From HGW-17 sp964516435 (lineage in GTDB: Bacteria; Myxococcota_A; Polyangia; HGW-17), in contig CAZEZP010000029.1 of the NCBI GenBank assembly GCA_964516435.1, positions 15,887-79,886 of the forward strand: 64,000 nt of DNA, written 5' to 3'. Shown one piece after another: positions 1-7,750 of this stretch. The first letter of the stretch is position 1, and every line of letters starts with the position of its first letter. Both the position numbers and the translations under genes were made by a program. The notes beneath the pieces are model-generated. The model was not told where the DNA came from and did no database searches. It saw only the letters and a program-made list of their open reading frames with translations.

Positions 1-620
1 TCTACAAGGGACTCGGCGACGTCATTGAGCGACTGGTAGTTCCTGGTTATCGCTCTCCGTTCGACCTCGCGGTGCTCGTCGTCCATGTCGCGCGGGGAAG
101 GCAAGCCGCTGACACAGACGCAGCGTTGCTGACTGCCCGCAGAGAAGCCGAGGAGGTTCTGCAGTTCGCCAGGGTCGACCCAACGAAGATCAGTGCCCGG
201 GAAGGCTTGCCGCTGGAACTGCGATACGATCATGCGGGCGCGCTTCCGACGCCAATCCAACTCGCCCGATGACAAATGCTGTGTGCGCGGAAATCGCACG
301 GCCAACCAAAGCGTGAAGGGGCGTCCCGTCTGGTTTCCATCGCTACGGACATGGTCGAGGACGTACAGCAACTCTTCACCTGGCTCGAGCATAGTGAGGA
401 CGTTCTCCCAGTCCCACGCGCGGGGCATCTCCTCTTGGTGCCCCAAACAGTTCACCTGCACTGCTACGCAGTCAAGAAGCCAAGGTTGGAGATCCAGGCT
501 CCGTGCATTCGACGTCACTACGAGCGAAGCGTCCTCGGGCCCCAGCCCCAGCAACAGTTCAAGTTCCACCGGGAGCACGTCCTGGAGCACGTCAGTGGTC
601 TTACTCTTCGGTTGACTCAT
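1..620 (-). CDS. Third gene of island operon, 3' end cut off by window edge; function unknown
   Basis: An open reading frame runs leftward from an ATG at 620 to base 1 without a stop, giving 206 visible codons. Its ATG overlaps the stop of the upstream membrane-protein gene as ATGA, so the two are probably translationally coupled. The visible part is soluble, with no signal peptide, no membrane segment and no P-loop. Near its end are a short hydrophobic stretch ending GLPSP, then an Arg/Glu-rich segment and a QSLNDV motif. These recall the region before the ATPase core in HerA/VirB4-like proteins, but that is a weak resemblance and the diagnostic domain would lie outside the window. The calling basis is the open frame and the coupling. 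The product name is left open. Confidence 0.75.
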   Translation of the reverse strand, partial: MSQPKSKTTDVLQDVLPVELELLLGLGPEDASLVVTSNARSLDLQPWLLDCVAVQVNCLGHQEEMPRAWDWENVLTMLEPGEELLYVLDHVRSDGNQTGRPFTLWLAVRFPRTQHLSSGELDWRRKRARMIVSQFQRQAFPGTDLRWVDPGELQNLLGFSAGSQQRCVCVSGLPSPRDMDDEHREVERRAITRNYQSLNDVAESLV

Positions 621-1960
621 GAGTCCTCCTGCTGAACCACGGGTTTGGTGCTTACGACGGCAAGGAGCAGAGGACTGCCTCCGGGACATGCGATGCCGTG
701 CTGAGGTATCCCGTCTCGCAAGACAACCTCCACGACCACGGCGTCGCCGACAGGTGGGCCGTTGGGATCTTCCAACGTCGACGTTTCGAAGCTTTCGCCG
801 ACCATGCCGGTTATGACAAGGCATCGCTCCGGCCGCTTGGCGTAGTACTTGTTGATGCCGTTCACCATCCGTTCCCGCCATGCCTCTAGCGTTGGTTCGT
901 CGAACCCAAAACGACCTCGAAGGTCTTCAGGATGTGTAAACCCCCACGGAGCCCGCCATCCAGCCGCTCCATCACGTCCGCCGGCTATCAACTCATCTGC
1001 CCCATCAACTACAACTTTGCCAACCGGACAATCTGGTTGCGAGAGTACCCACCAGTCGGCCGTGCAGACATCGACCTGCGCAGGCACGACAACTCGGCCG
1101 GCAATAGAGAACCCCACATGTTCATCCGCAGGCTCCCTTGCGATCACCCAACAATCGTCGTCGGTAATGCGAGCCGTAGGCTTCATGGTGCTGGCATTGA
1201 ACGCCTCTCCCGGCTCAGGCCGCACGACCCGCACATCGCCGGCTCCGATCGCGACAAATCCCGCCAGAAGGTGATGCTTCTCCTGGGCTGAGAGGGACGA
1301 GAGTGCGGGCTCCAGACGCCAGTCCCAAGGCTCTTTCGCGTCCGATATGAGTCGCGCGGCTACTTCGGCTCCGGGTCCGTGCGCATCAGCGACGCGGCGC
1401 AGACTGACAAAATCATCGGACGGGTGGATGACCGGGCGTTCAGGAAGCTGCACGCTCCGACCACGCCGAATCATCCAAACCACTGCAAGGACTGCGGCAA
1501 CCGCAGCCACACCGATTAGAGTGGCGAGCGTCTCGGCATCCATGTTCATGACGACCTCCTCGCCGAAGTCCTTGTCGGACAGCCATGCCGCCGCAAGCGG
1601 CTGCGCTCGTGGTTCCCTCCATGCCGTGCAGATCGCAGCGACGACGGATACGGCGTCCAGACGCTCATCGATCTCGCCCACTGGGGAGTCGATGAGGGCA
1701 CTAGCGCGGCTACGAGCGATGGATCGATCGACCCTGGGAGGTTCCTGGCGCGGAGGTGGCGAGAGTGGGTCATCGACAAAGTCACGGATAATTGGGATCT
1801 TCTTTGAAACATTTTTCAATTTTGTTTTCAAGAACTGGTGTCGGTGCTGCCACGATGCCAGATCGTGGCTTCCATACCTCGCAGCAATGGCGCTGTCTGC
1901 GCGGGTCGCCAACCAGTCTATTGCCGCATCAAGGAGTTGTACGCGGCCGATGGTGCTCAC
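617..1960 (-). CDS. Island operon gene 2: single-pass membrane protein of unknown function
   Basis: This is a 447-residue product. I chose the GTG at 1960 because it overlaps the upstream stop as GTGA, mirroring the ATGA overlap at its other end. An ATG at 1987 is possible but would extend 31 bases into the upstream gene. Residues 1-140 are hydrophilic, including a Pro/Arg-rich stretch near 68-85. One hydrophobic helix spans about 143-163 and is followed by Arg residues. The remaining 280 residues are Trp- and Asp-rich and look globular. No enzyme motif was recognised. Its place between an Hsp70/actin-like ATPase and a third coupled protein suggests a membrane-anchored partner of a complex; that role is inferred from context alone. 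Confidence 0.8.
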   Translation of the reverse strand: MSTIGRVQLLDAAIDWLATRADSAIAARYGSHDLASWQHRHQFLKTKLKNVSKKIPIIRDFVDDPLSPPPRQEPPRVDRSIARSRASALIDSPVGEIDERLDAVSVVAAICTAWREPRAQPLAAAWLSDKDFGEEVVMNMDAETLATLIGVAAVAAVLAVVWMIRRGRSVQLPERPVIHPSDDFVSLRRVADAHGPGAEVAARLISDAKEPWDWRLEPALSSLSAQEKHHLLAGFVAIGAGDVRVVRPEPGEAFNASTMKPTARITDDDCWVIAREPADEHVGFSIAGRVVVPAQVDVCTADWWVLSQPDCPVGKVVVDGADELIAGGRDGAAGWRAPWGFTHPEDLRGRFGFDEPTLEAWRERMVNGINKYYAKRPERCLVITGMVGESFETSTLEDPNGPPVGDAVVVEVVLRDGIPQHGIACPGGSPLLLAVVSTKPVVQQEDS

Positions 1961-4497
1961 AGCGAATCTCCTGCGACCAAGGCCCACATGCCGCCGACTA
2001 CTGCGAACTTGTCGTATCGTGCCCAGGGCTGTCGTTCGCGGCGGTCGGACCAGCGCTGGGTTTCCTCAAATCGTCGAACAGGAGCAGACTCCAACTGCGG
2101 GAGCGGCTCAGGGAATTTACGTGCCTGCGTAATGAGATCTTGGACGAAGGGAGCATGGACAACAGACACATCGAAGCCCGCCTCCGCCGCGAGCTCGGGC
2201 ACAAAGTCGGCGAAGTGCGGATTTCTGCTGCCGCCACCCGTAAGGAGAACTGTGCAATAACGGACACCGCGCCACCGCTGGGCGAGCTTTTCGAAGAGGG
2301 CCTTAAGCGAACGCTCGTAGACGGAGCGCGTGACATCTCGGTACTCGCGCTGGTCGGCGTAACTTGATTCGCGATCGCGAGCCTCGGACCATCGCTTCCC
2401 GAGTGCTGCTTTGTACCGTGTTCCGGCAGGTCCCTTCTCCTTGCGACCGATGCGGCTGGAGATCTCCTCACCTCCGCACATCGCATCGCTGTGACTGAGA
2501 TCAGGCAGCAGCGAGTCCTTCTGCAGCACGGAGATGTCCAAGCTCAGCCCGCCGGCGTCGAGGAGCACGACATGCTCCAGTCGTTCCGGGTGGGCAATCA
2601 GGTCCTCCATCCACTCGGCGGGGTCCGCGATTTTCTGGTCGACCGACGGTCTTGGCCCCGATGGGCCGCTTGGCTTCGAGTTCCATAATTTGTGCCACCA
2701 ACTGCTATCTTCGTAGCGCTTAACTTCTGCGGCCTTTGATTCCCATTTATTACGCAAGTCCTGCTGCCGGCGACGGCGTTCCTCATGGGACGAGTACCGA
2801 CTCGCATACGCTCGCGCCGCATCAACCAGAATTCTAAGAACAGACAGGTAGTGGCCCGCCAGAAGTCGGTGTTCAGGCACCAAGAAGACCTTCCCTCCGT
2901 CGACGAGGTGTTCACGGATTGCATCAGTGAATGTATGACCCAGGCGTTCGTCAGGCACATCGAGTATCGAGTTGTGATTGCTGTCGGTTGTCCGCCGCGG
3001 GTTGTTGGGATCGGACATCCAAGTGGTTCCATCGAGCCGGAAACGATAGAGCACCGTCTCTCCCGGCATCAATGGAACAATGGCTTCCCACATACTTTCG
3101 TTGAGTTTCATGGGTATGCCAGTGGTCCAGTTGTCGAAACTGCCCATCAATTCGACACGCGACTCGGCGCCCTTCGGTAGCCAGAAGCGCACCGGCTTCT
3201 TGTATGGTTGATTACCTTTTTCGCCCATGCCATGCAATAGTTGCTCACTCACACTCTCGACATCAAAACCGTGCGTGGTTGGAAGAGAAACGTAGATGTG
3301 TCGCAAGTAGGCGTTGTACTCGCGCCCAACCCAGCGTCTCAGCGCCGGAAGAGCACGGATCACCCAGGTACCCCACAACTCCCCGGTGGGATCCGCGATG
3401 AAGTCTGCCTTTCGATATGGCTCGACTCCCCAACCTTCAGCGAGACTCCGTGTGTCCTGCTCGCATTCGCTGATAGTGCCGTTGACATGGCAAAGCGCCC
3501 ACTTCGTGCTCGTGGAGCCGAGGTCCAGAAGGAGATCGACGATCTGGGCTGCTGGGGGCAGGTCGACTGCAGGTAGGTTCGCCGAGATTGCGTCGTCCTT
3601 TCCAAGGACGGTGACTCTGAATTCGCCCTGCGGGCGCCCATGGGCGTTCGGAGCCAAGCCGCGCACTGCATCAGCAGAGAGGGATATTGGCGGGAGGAGC
3701 GTACGCTCGTTTGGACGAACGATGCACGTAAGGCTTCCTCGCCACAACATTCGCGGCGACTTCTGCGGTGACTTCGTCTGCGGGTAACTCACCAACTCGC
3801 AAGAACTGACCAGAAGCGCACTTGGAGCACGGATCACAGCCTTGACGTGAGCACTCCCGCGCTTCGAGAAAGCGATATGCGTATTGGAACAGTCAACAAC
3901 AATGTCCCTACTCTGGAGTCTCGCCGCCGCCCTTGCAGCCGCTGCATGAAATGGAATTATCTGCAGCCACACAGGCTGCACCGCATCATCGACAGTGACC
4001 GTTGGGTCAAGGAGGTATGTGCGAATGGAAACGAGAACTTCCGCGGGTGTGGGCGGCTGAGGAGCAGGCCAGTTTCGCCTGATAGCGTCGTTCAACTCCT
4101 GTGCAAGTACCGAGTGCGAATATTCTCGGAAGTCTTCCCACTCGCACATCGTCGGAAGTCGATGCCCGTTCTTTCGGATGGATCCATCGAACCCAAAAAT
4201 GCGCCTACCGGTTGCTTCTATCTGCGTCGTTAGATCAGCGTGCCCCACGAACTCAATCAGACGAGCGGCGCGCAGCCCGGCGACATGCCAACTACCGTCG
4301 GACCTGAACTCGGTTTCGATCAAGACGCGGAGGTTATTCGCCTGACGGGCTGTGGCGGGCTGCACGAGGATGAGTTGGGGCCACTGGCACGATACGCAAA
4401 CACCCCCGCCGCGCTGCCAGTTCCCGCACGCCTCACAAACGTACCACACGGAAGTTTTTACTGCCTGGAGTGCGCTGCTGTCGTGCGTAACGCTCAT
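1957..4497 (-). CDS. Hsp70/actin-like ATPase with N-terminal zinc ribbon and inserted CBM48 glycogen-binding domain
   Basis: This 846-residue protein is preceded by AAGGAG five bases before its ATG. Cys21, 24, 34 and 37 form a CxxC-x9-CxxC zinc ribbon. The actin/Hsp70 ATPase signatures are in order: phosphate-1 LDLGSTSTK (about 324-332), phosphate-2 LLDAGGLSLDIS (645-656), adenosine motif LLTGGGSR (751-758) and a C-terminal VVGGMWAL. Between phosphate-1 and phosphate-2, residues about 436-515 match the AMPK-beta/CBM48 fold (ELMGSFDNW, then YRFRLDG, then a DPNNP turn), which binds glycogen or other alpha-glucans in known families. A charged, coiled-coil-like segment (570-605) follows. It is cytoplasmic, with no signal peptide. 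SrfB-type Hsp70-like proteins are a possible distant relative. Substrate and role are unknown. Confidence 0.85.
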   Translation of the reverse strand: MSVTHDSSALQAVKTSVWYVCEACGNWQRGGGVCVSCQWPQLILVQPATARQANNLRVLIETEFRSDGSWHVAGLRAARLIEFVGHADLTTQIEATGRRIFGFDGSIRKNGHRLPTMCEWEDFREYSHSVLAQELNDAIRRNWPAPQPPTPAEVLVSIRTYLLDPTVTVDDAVQPVWLQIIPFHAAAARAAARLQSRDIVVDCSNTHIAFSKRGSAHVKAVIRAPSALLVSSCELVSYPQTKSPQKSPRMLWRGSLTCIVRPNERTLLPPISLSADAVRGLAPNAHGRPQGEFRVTVLGKDDAISANLPAVDLPPAAQIVDLLLDLGSTSTKWALCHVNGTISECEQDTRSLAEGWGVEPYRKADFIADPTGELWGTWVIRALPALRRWVGREYNAYLRHIYVSLPTTHGFDVESVSEQLLHGMGEKGNQPYKKPVRFWLPKGAESRVELMGSFDNWTTGIPMKLNESMWEAIVPLMPGETVLYRFRLDGTTWMSDPNNPRRTTDSNHNSILDVPDERLGHTFTDAIREHLVDGGKVFLVPEHRLLAGHYLSVLRILVDAARAYASRYSSHEERRRRQQDLRNKWESKAAEVKRYEDSSWWHKLWNSKPSGPSGPRPSVDQKIADPAEWMEDLIAHPERLEHVVLLDAGGLSLDISVLQKDSLLPDLSHSDAMCGGEEISSRIGRKEKGPAGTRYKAALGKRWSEARDRESSYADQREYRDVTRSVYERSLKALFEKLAQRWRGVRYCTVLLTGGGSRNPHFADFVPELAAEAGFDVSVVHAPFVQDLITQARKFPEPLPQLESAPVRRFEETQRWSDRRERQPWARYDKFAVVGGMWALVAGDSL

Positions 4498-4543
4498 TCC
4501 GTCTCCTTCCTCTCAGTGGAAGCCTTGGAGGCCGAAACGCAAT

Positions 4544-4753
4544 TCAAAATCTCCTGCAATTAGCGTTACGCGAGAGGAGACGCTTGCCGTGACCGCTCTC
4601 CCCTCGATTCACGGTCGTGCAGGAGAACCTGAAATTCCTGACGAAATCCTCCTGGGCCAGTCCCTGTGTTTCTCGGAGTTTACAGATGCATGCTGGCTCA
4701 TCGAATAATGCCTTTGAAACAATTCTCCGAACATTTATCCTAATCAGAGGCAA
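4544..4753 (-). pseudogene. Decayed XRE-type helix-turn-helix regulator
   Basis: A 69-codon leftward frame contains a stretch reading like an XRE HTH: KLRETQGLAQEDF followed by TTVNRGESGHGK. In the family this is usually LRE-LGLSQE-FA, then TVNRWE-G. The conserved Trp is Gly here, and the frame ends soon after in non-family sequence. It lies 47 bases upstream of the island operon and in the same direction, as a regulator of that operon would. It may be a short functional regulator, but the lost Trp and abrupt end favour decay. Confidence 0.35.
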
Positions 4754-5473
4754 GATTGATGATATGAAATGCTAAGGTCGACGTCAAGAGGCAACTTGGT
4801 CTTCAACGAAAAAAATATTGTAATCATAGGCAACTACGAAACACGGGCGTTGGATACCGTCGCCTGGACTGAAATCGAGTTTGCTGCACGGCCATCTGCT
4901 TCTCGTGGTTTAAGGTCGCGGAGGATACGCTGGAGTTCGCAGAGACTCTCGTCGTCCAGCGAATCGAACTTGATGTTGTAGCGACGGACGGTCGAGCGCA
5001 TAGCATCTGCCGCGATCCACTCAAACACCACCGCCCCTGTTAATCTTTACTAGTTCATCAGGCTTCCGCGCTCGCCAGTGTTGCGGCAACAACGGCCTTG
5101 CGAGCGCCGCGCACCTCGGGGTCGTCCTCCGGCTTCCGAGCACGGCGGTCAAAGTCACAAAGCGCGCGAAGGGCTCGTCGCTCGCGAGGAGCGCTGGCCG
5201 CGGGTCAGCCGGCAAGAGCGACAACCATGCTTCGCGCTTCGATGCCATCGTCCTTCTCCTCGGGCTGCTCCTCCACGCGGATCGAGTTGCTGTCAAACAG
5301 AGATCCATGCCCAGTCGACCAGAAATCACGGCTCTCGCCCCGCTCTCTGGCCATCCGAAAGCGCTCTTCGAACCTCCGCGAGCACGTCCTCGCCGGCATC
5401 TGGATCTCTGCATCGGTCGCCGAGGCCACACTGCGCGAGAGGCGAGCCGCGCAACGCCCACGAAATCTGGCCG
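4754..5473. other. Gene-poor, degraded tract at the island edge
   Basis: Apart from the pseudogene at 5058-5248, no convincing gene is seen. A leftward 65-codon frame at 4834-5031 has a plausible acidic-basic composition (it contains KFDSLDDESLCELQRIL) but no recognised family and no clear ribosome-binding site. The left half is A/T-richer than the surrounding genes, including an AAAAAAATATT stretch near 4810, which fits the residue of past insertions next to a tRNA gene. Confidence 0.4.
5058..5248 (-). pseudogene. Frameshifted gene fragment resembling the N-terminus of squalene-cyclase-like proteins
   Basis: An ATG at 5248 opens a frame reading LLPADPRPALLASDEP then ARFVTLTAVLG. A one-base shift is then needed to continue as KPEDDPEVRGARKAVVAA, ending at a TGA at 5060-5058. 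The joined sequence resembles, from memory, the N-terminal region of prenyltransferase/squalene-cyclase-like proteins (often mislabelled NifH-like), which carry a P-WLL--DEP-ARW-LT-LL--P-DDPEVR pattern. The two pieces in different frames, plus the lack of the rest of the protein, point to a relic. The family assignment is tentative. Confidence 0.4.
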
Positions 5474-5507
5474 AAAAAACAAAGCCCCGGCGAGGCAACG
5501 GCGGGGC
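5474..5507 (-). terminator. Second intrinsic terminator after tRNA-Asn
   Basis: On the minus strand, arms GCCCCG and CGGGGC (5507-5484) enclose a GC-rich loop and are followed by TTTGTTTTTT (5483-5474). It lies directly downstream of another terminator and may act as a backup. Confidence 0.65.
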
Positions 5508-5508
5508 G

Positions 5509-5538
5509 AAAAAAAAAGGCGACGGCCCAACCGTCGCC
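5509..5538 (-). terminator. Intrinsic terminator of the tRNA-Asn transcript
   Basis: On the minus strand an eight-base perfect stem, GGCGACGG with CCGTCGCC (5538-5518), has a five-base loop and is followed by nine T residues (5517-5509). It begins about ten bases after the tRNA 3' end. Confidence 0.9.
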
Positions 5539-5548
5539 CATCATCATG

Positions 5549-5621
5549 CGCCTGTTGTAGGACTTGAACCTACGGCCTAGCGGTTAACAGCCGCTTGCTC
5601 TACCGACTGAGCTAAACAGGC
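5549..5621 (-). tRNA. tRNA-Asn (anticodon GTT)
   Basis: On the minus strand the acceptor stem pairs GCCTGTT with AACAGGC, the D stem is GCTC/GAGC, the anticodon stem is AGCGG/CCGCT with loop CTGTTAA, and the T arm is GTAGG-TTCAAGT-CCTAC. The discriminator is G and CCA is not encoded. Its 3' end faces the accessory island at 1-5470, the usual arrangement for tRNA-targeted integration. Confidence 0.97.
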
Positions 5622-5676
5622 AAGCCGACGCGCTTTCGTTCCGGATGACCGGAACCCGGCCGCGTCACGGAAAGCT

Positions 5677-5705
5677 GTTATATAGCTGCCCGCTTCGCTT
5701 GTCAA
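5677..5705 (-). promoter_or_regulatory. Promoter of tRNA-Asn
   Basis: On the minus strand a perfect TTGACA (5705-5700) is separated by 17 bases from TATAAC (5682-5677), about 56 bases before the mature tRNA 5' end. Confidence 0.8.
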
Positions 5706-6225
5706 CAGAAAAATCAGGATGCGTGCAAATTCTTGAAGGTGCCGGGAAAACAGGAAAAACGGGTGAAATTCGATTCGGACAACGAGCAGACAAAATCCGA
5801 GTTTGCCGATTCGAGACATGGCGGGTCACCGACTGGAAAGCCTTCGGACGGAAGTTCGACATCCGCTGGTTTCCGGTCCGGTCTCGGCCCCGGGAACGCA
5901 GATGACTTGAAGAAGAACGAAATCGCCTGGTTTCCCGCCAGCCCCTGAACCGTGCAGGCCCGGTACGTCGCGGGACGTCCCACCATGTACGGTCTGCCCG
6001 TGAAGCTCGTCATCTCGCTGGCCAGCGAGAAGCACCTCGATGTCTACCGCGTTTACAAATTCACCCTGCGGCACCCGAGCGTGCAGGCCAGAACCGCCCC
6101 CTTCGACTTGGCCAACGTCGGCTTCCATGTGCGCGCAACTTGCGAAAATCGCACGGAAAATCGAAGAATTCCCTGCTGCCGCCAGTCTTTCATCCGGGTG
6201 TTTCCTCCGTTTCCGAAGTTTCCGG
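5706..6225. other. Intergenic region with no supported gene
   Basis: About 520 bases between the tRNA-Asn promoter and the tryptophanase promoter. Short open frames exist on both strands (for example 5952-6329 rightward), but none has a ribosome-binding site, family motif or consistent codon use. I see no RNA structure I can name. Confidence 0.5.
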
Positions 6226-6254
6226 TTGAAAACGCCAAAAGCGCTTCATATTGT
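6226..6254 (+). promoter_or_regulatory. Promoter of tnaA
   Basis: TTGAAA (6226-6231), a 17-base spacer and TATTGT (6249-6254) lie just upstream of the tryptophanase start at 6278. The predicted start point near 6261 leaves a leader of under 20 bases, too short for a TnaC-type attenuating peptide. Confidence 0.65.
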
Positions 6255-6277
6255 GGCCGCGTCAGAGGAGGTCTGCC

Positions 6278-7666
6278 ATGGAACTGCCGCGCATCGAACC
6301 GTACCGCATCAAGATGGTGGAACCCGTGACGTTCTCCACGCGCGAACAGCGGGAGGAATGGATCCGGGAAGCGCATTACAACCTGTTCAACCTGAAATCC
6401 TCGCAGGTGATCGTGGATCTCCTGACGGATTCGGGAACCGGCGCCATGAGCCAGCAGCAGTGGGCCGAAATCATGCTCGGCGACGAGGCCTATGCGGGCG
6501 CGTCCTCGTACTACAAGCTCAAGGAGGCCGTGCGCGAGATCCTGGGATTCGAATGGTTCCTGCCCACGCACCAGGGCCGCGCCGCCGAAAACGTGCTCTT
6601 CCAGACGCTCATGGGCTCGGATGCCCCGCAGATGGTGGTTCCCGGCAATTCCCACTTCGACACCACCAAGGGGCACATCGAGTTCCGCAAGGCCCGCGCG
6701 CTGGACGTCACCATCGACGAGGCCTTCGACACCACCTGCCTGCATCCGTTCAAGGGCAACCTGAATCTCGAAAAACTCGAGGCAGCCCTGCGCGAGTACG
6801 GACGTGAACGCATCCCGCTGGTGCTCGTGACCATCACCTGCAACACGTCCGGCGGCCAGCCCGTCTCCCTGGAAAACCTGCGCGGCGTGCGCGAACTGTG
6901 CACGCGCCACGGCGTGCCGCTGTTCTTCGATGCCGCGCGCTTCGCCGAGAACGCGTATTTCATCAAGACCCGCGAGCCGGGGCAGGCGCATCGCTCCATC
7001 CGCGAAATCGTGCGCGAGATGTTCGAACTGGCCGACGGCTTCACCATGAGCGCCAAGAAGGATGGCATCGTCAACATCGGCGGGCTCCTGGGCTTCCGCA
7101 GCCGGGAACTGTTCGAGCGTTGCTGCACCTTCAACATCGTCTACGAGGGCTACATCACCTACGGCGGCCTGGCGGGACGCGACCTGGGCGCGCTGGCGCA
7201 GGGGCTGCGCGAGAGCACCGAATTCGACTACCTGCAGGCCCGCGTGGAACAGGTGGGCTATCTGGGCCGCAAACTGCAGGAATACGCCATCCCCATCCAG
7301 TTGCCTGTGGGCGGGCACGCCGTATTCGTGGATGCGAAAAAATTCCTGCCCCACATCCCCCAGTCCGAATTTCCCGCGCAGTTGCTGGGCGTGGAACTCT
7401 ACGTGGAAGGCGGCGTGCGCGGCGTGGAAATCGGCACGCTCCTGGCCGACCGCGACCCTGCAACGCGCGAGAACCGCTACCCGAGACTCGAGTTGCTGCG
7501 CCTGGCCATCCCGCGGCGCGTCTACCACAACGGGCACATGGACTACATCGCCGCCGCGCTCCGGAACGTCTGGGACCGGCGCGACACCATCCGTCGCGGG
7601 CTGGAAATCGTCTCCGAAGCACCCATCATGCGCCACTTCACCGTCACCCTGCGCCGCCTGCCCTGA
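6278..7666 (+). CDS. tnaA: Tryptophanase (tryptophan indole-lyase)
   Basis: This 462-residue PLP enzyme splits tryptophan into indole, pyruvate and ammonia. The start is ATG 6278, preceded by AGAGGAGG. Family hallmarks include LLTDSGT-AMS near the N-terminus, PTHQGRAAE (96-104), NTSGGQPVS, and the PLP-lysine motif SAKKD (258-262). Two positions separate it from tyrosine phenol-lyase: Asp128 in HFDTT (Thr in the lyase acting on tyrosine) and Ile385 in VEIG (Arg381 in that enzyme). Both are of tryptophanase type. It is cytoplasmic. No tryptophan permease gene is adjacent, so it appears to be transcribed alone from the promoter just upstream. The choice over tyrosine phenol-lyase is well supported by these residues. 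Confidence 0.93.
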   Translation: MELPRIEPYRIKMVEPVTFSTREQREEWIREAHYNLFNLKSSQVIVDLLTDSGTGAMSQQQWAEIMLGDEAYAGASSYYKLKEAVREILGFEWFLPTHQGRAAENVLFQTLMGSDAPQMVVPGNSHFDTTKGHIEFRKARALDVTIDEAFDTTCLHPFKGNLNLEKLEAALREYGRERIPLVLVTITCNTSGGQPVSLENLRGVRELCTRHGVPLFFDAARFAENAYFIKTREPGQAHRSIREIVREMFELADGFTMSAKKDGIVNIGGLLGFRSRELFERCCTFNIVYEGYITYGGLAGRDLGALAQGLRESTEFDYLQARVEQVGYLGRKLQEYAIPIQLPVGGHAVFVDAKKFLPHIPQSEFPAQLLGVELYVEGGVRGVEIGTLLADRDPATRENRYPRLELLRLAIPRRVYHNGHMDYIAAALRNVWDRRDTIRRGLEIVSEAPIMRHFTVTLRRLP

Positions 7667-7706
7667 ACGGAAGTTCCAACAAAAATCTCGCCTTTCGGCC
7701 TTCTTC

Positions 7707-7715
7707 TGCTATAGA
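7707..7715 (+). promoter_or_regulatory. Possible extended -10 element for the following lipoprotein gene
   Basis: TGCTATAGA is an extended -10 form about 36 bases before the ATG at 7751. No clear -35 element is visible. Confidence 0.35.
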
Positions 7716-7750
7716 TCCATCGGGTTTGCAAACAAAAGGCGAGGTCTGCC

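Noticed and set aside
1957..4497. Assignment of the island operon as an SrfABC-type system
   Set aside because: The Hsp70-like core fits loosely, but the gene order differs, the third product shows no N-terminal P-loop and the CBM48 insertion is not typical.
4834..5031. Leftward 65-codon frame as a gene
   Set aside because: It has no recognisable family and no clear ribosome-binding site, and it lies in a degraded tract. It is mentioned only in the region note.
6278..7666. Assignment as tyrosine phenol-lyase
   Set aside because: Asp128 and Ile385 stand where tyrosine phenol-lyase has Thr and Arg; both are of tryptophanase type.
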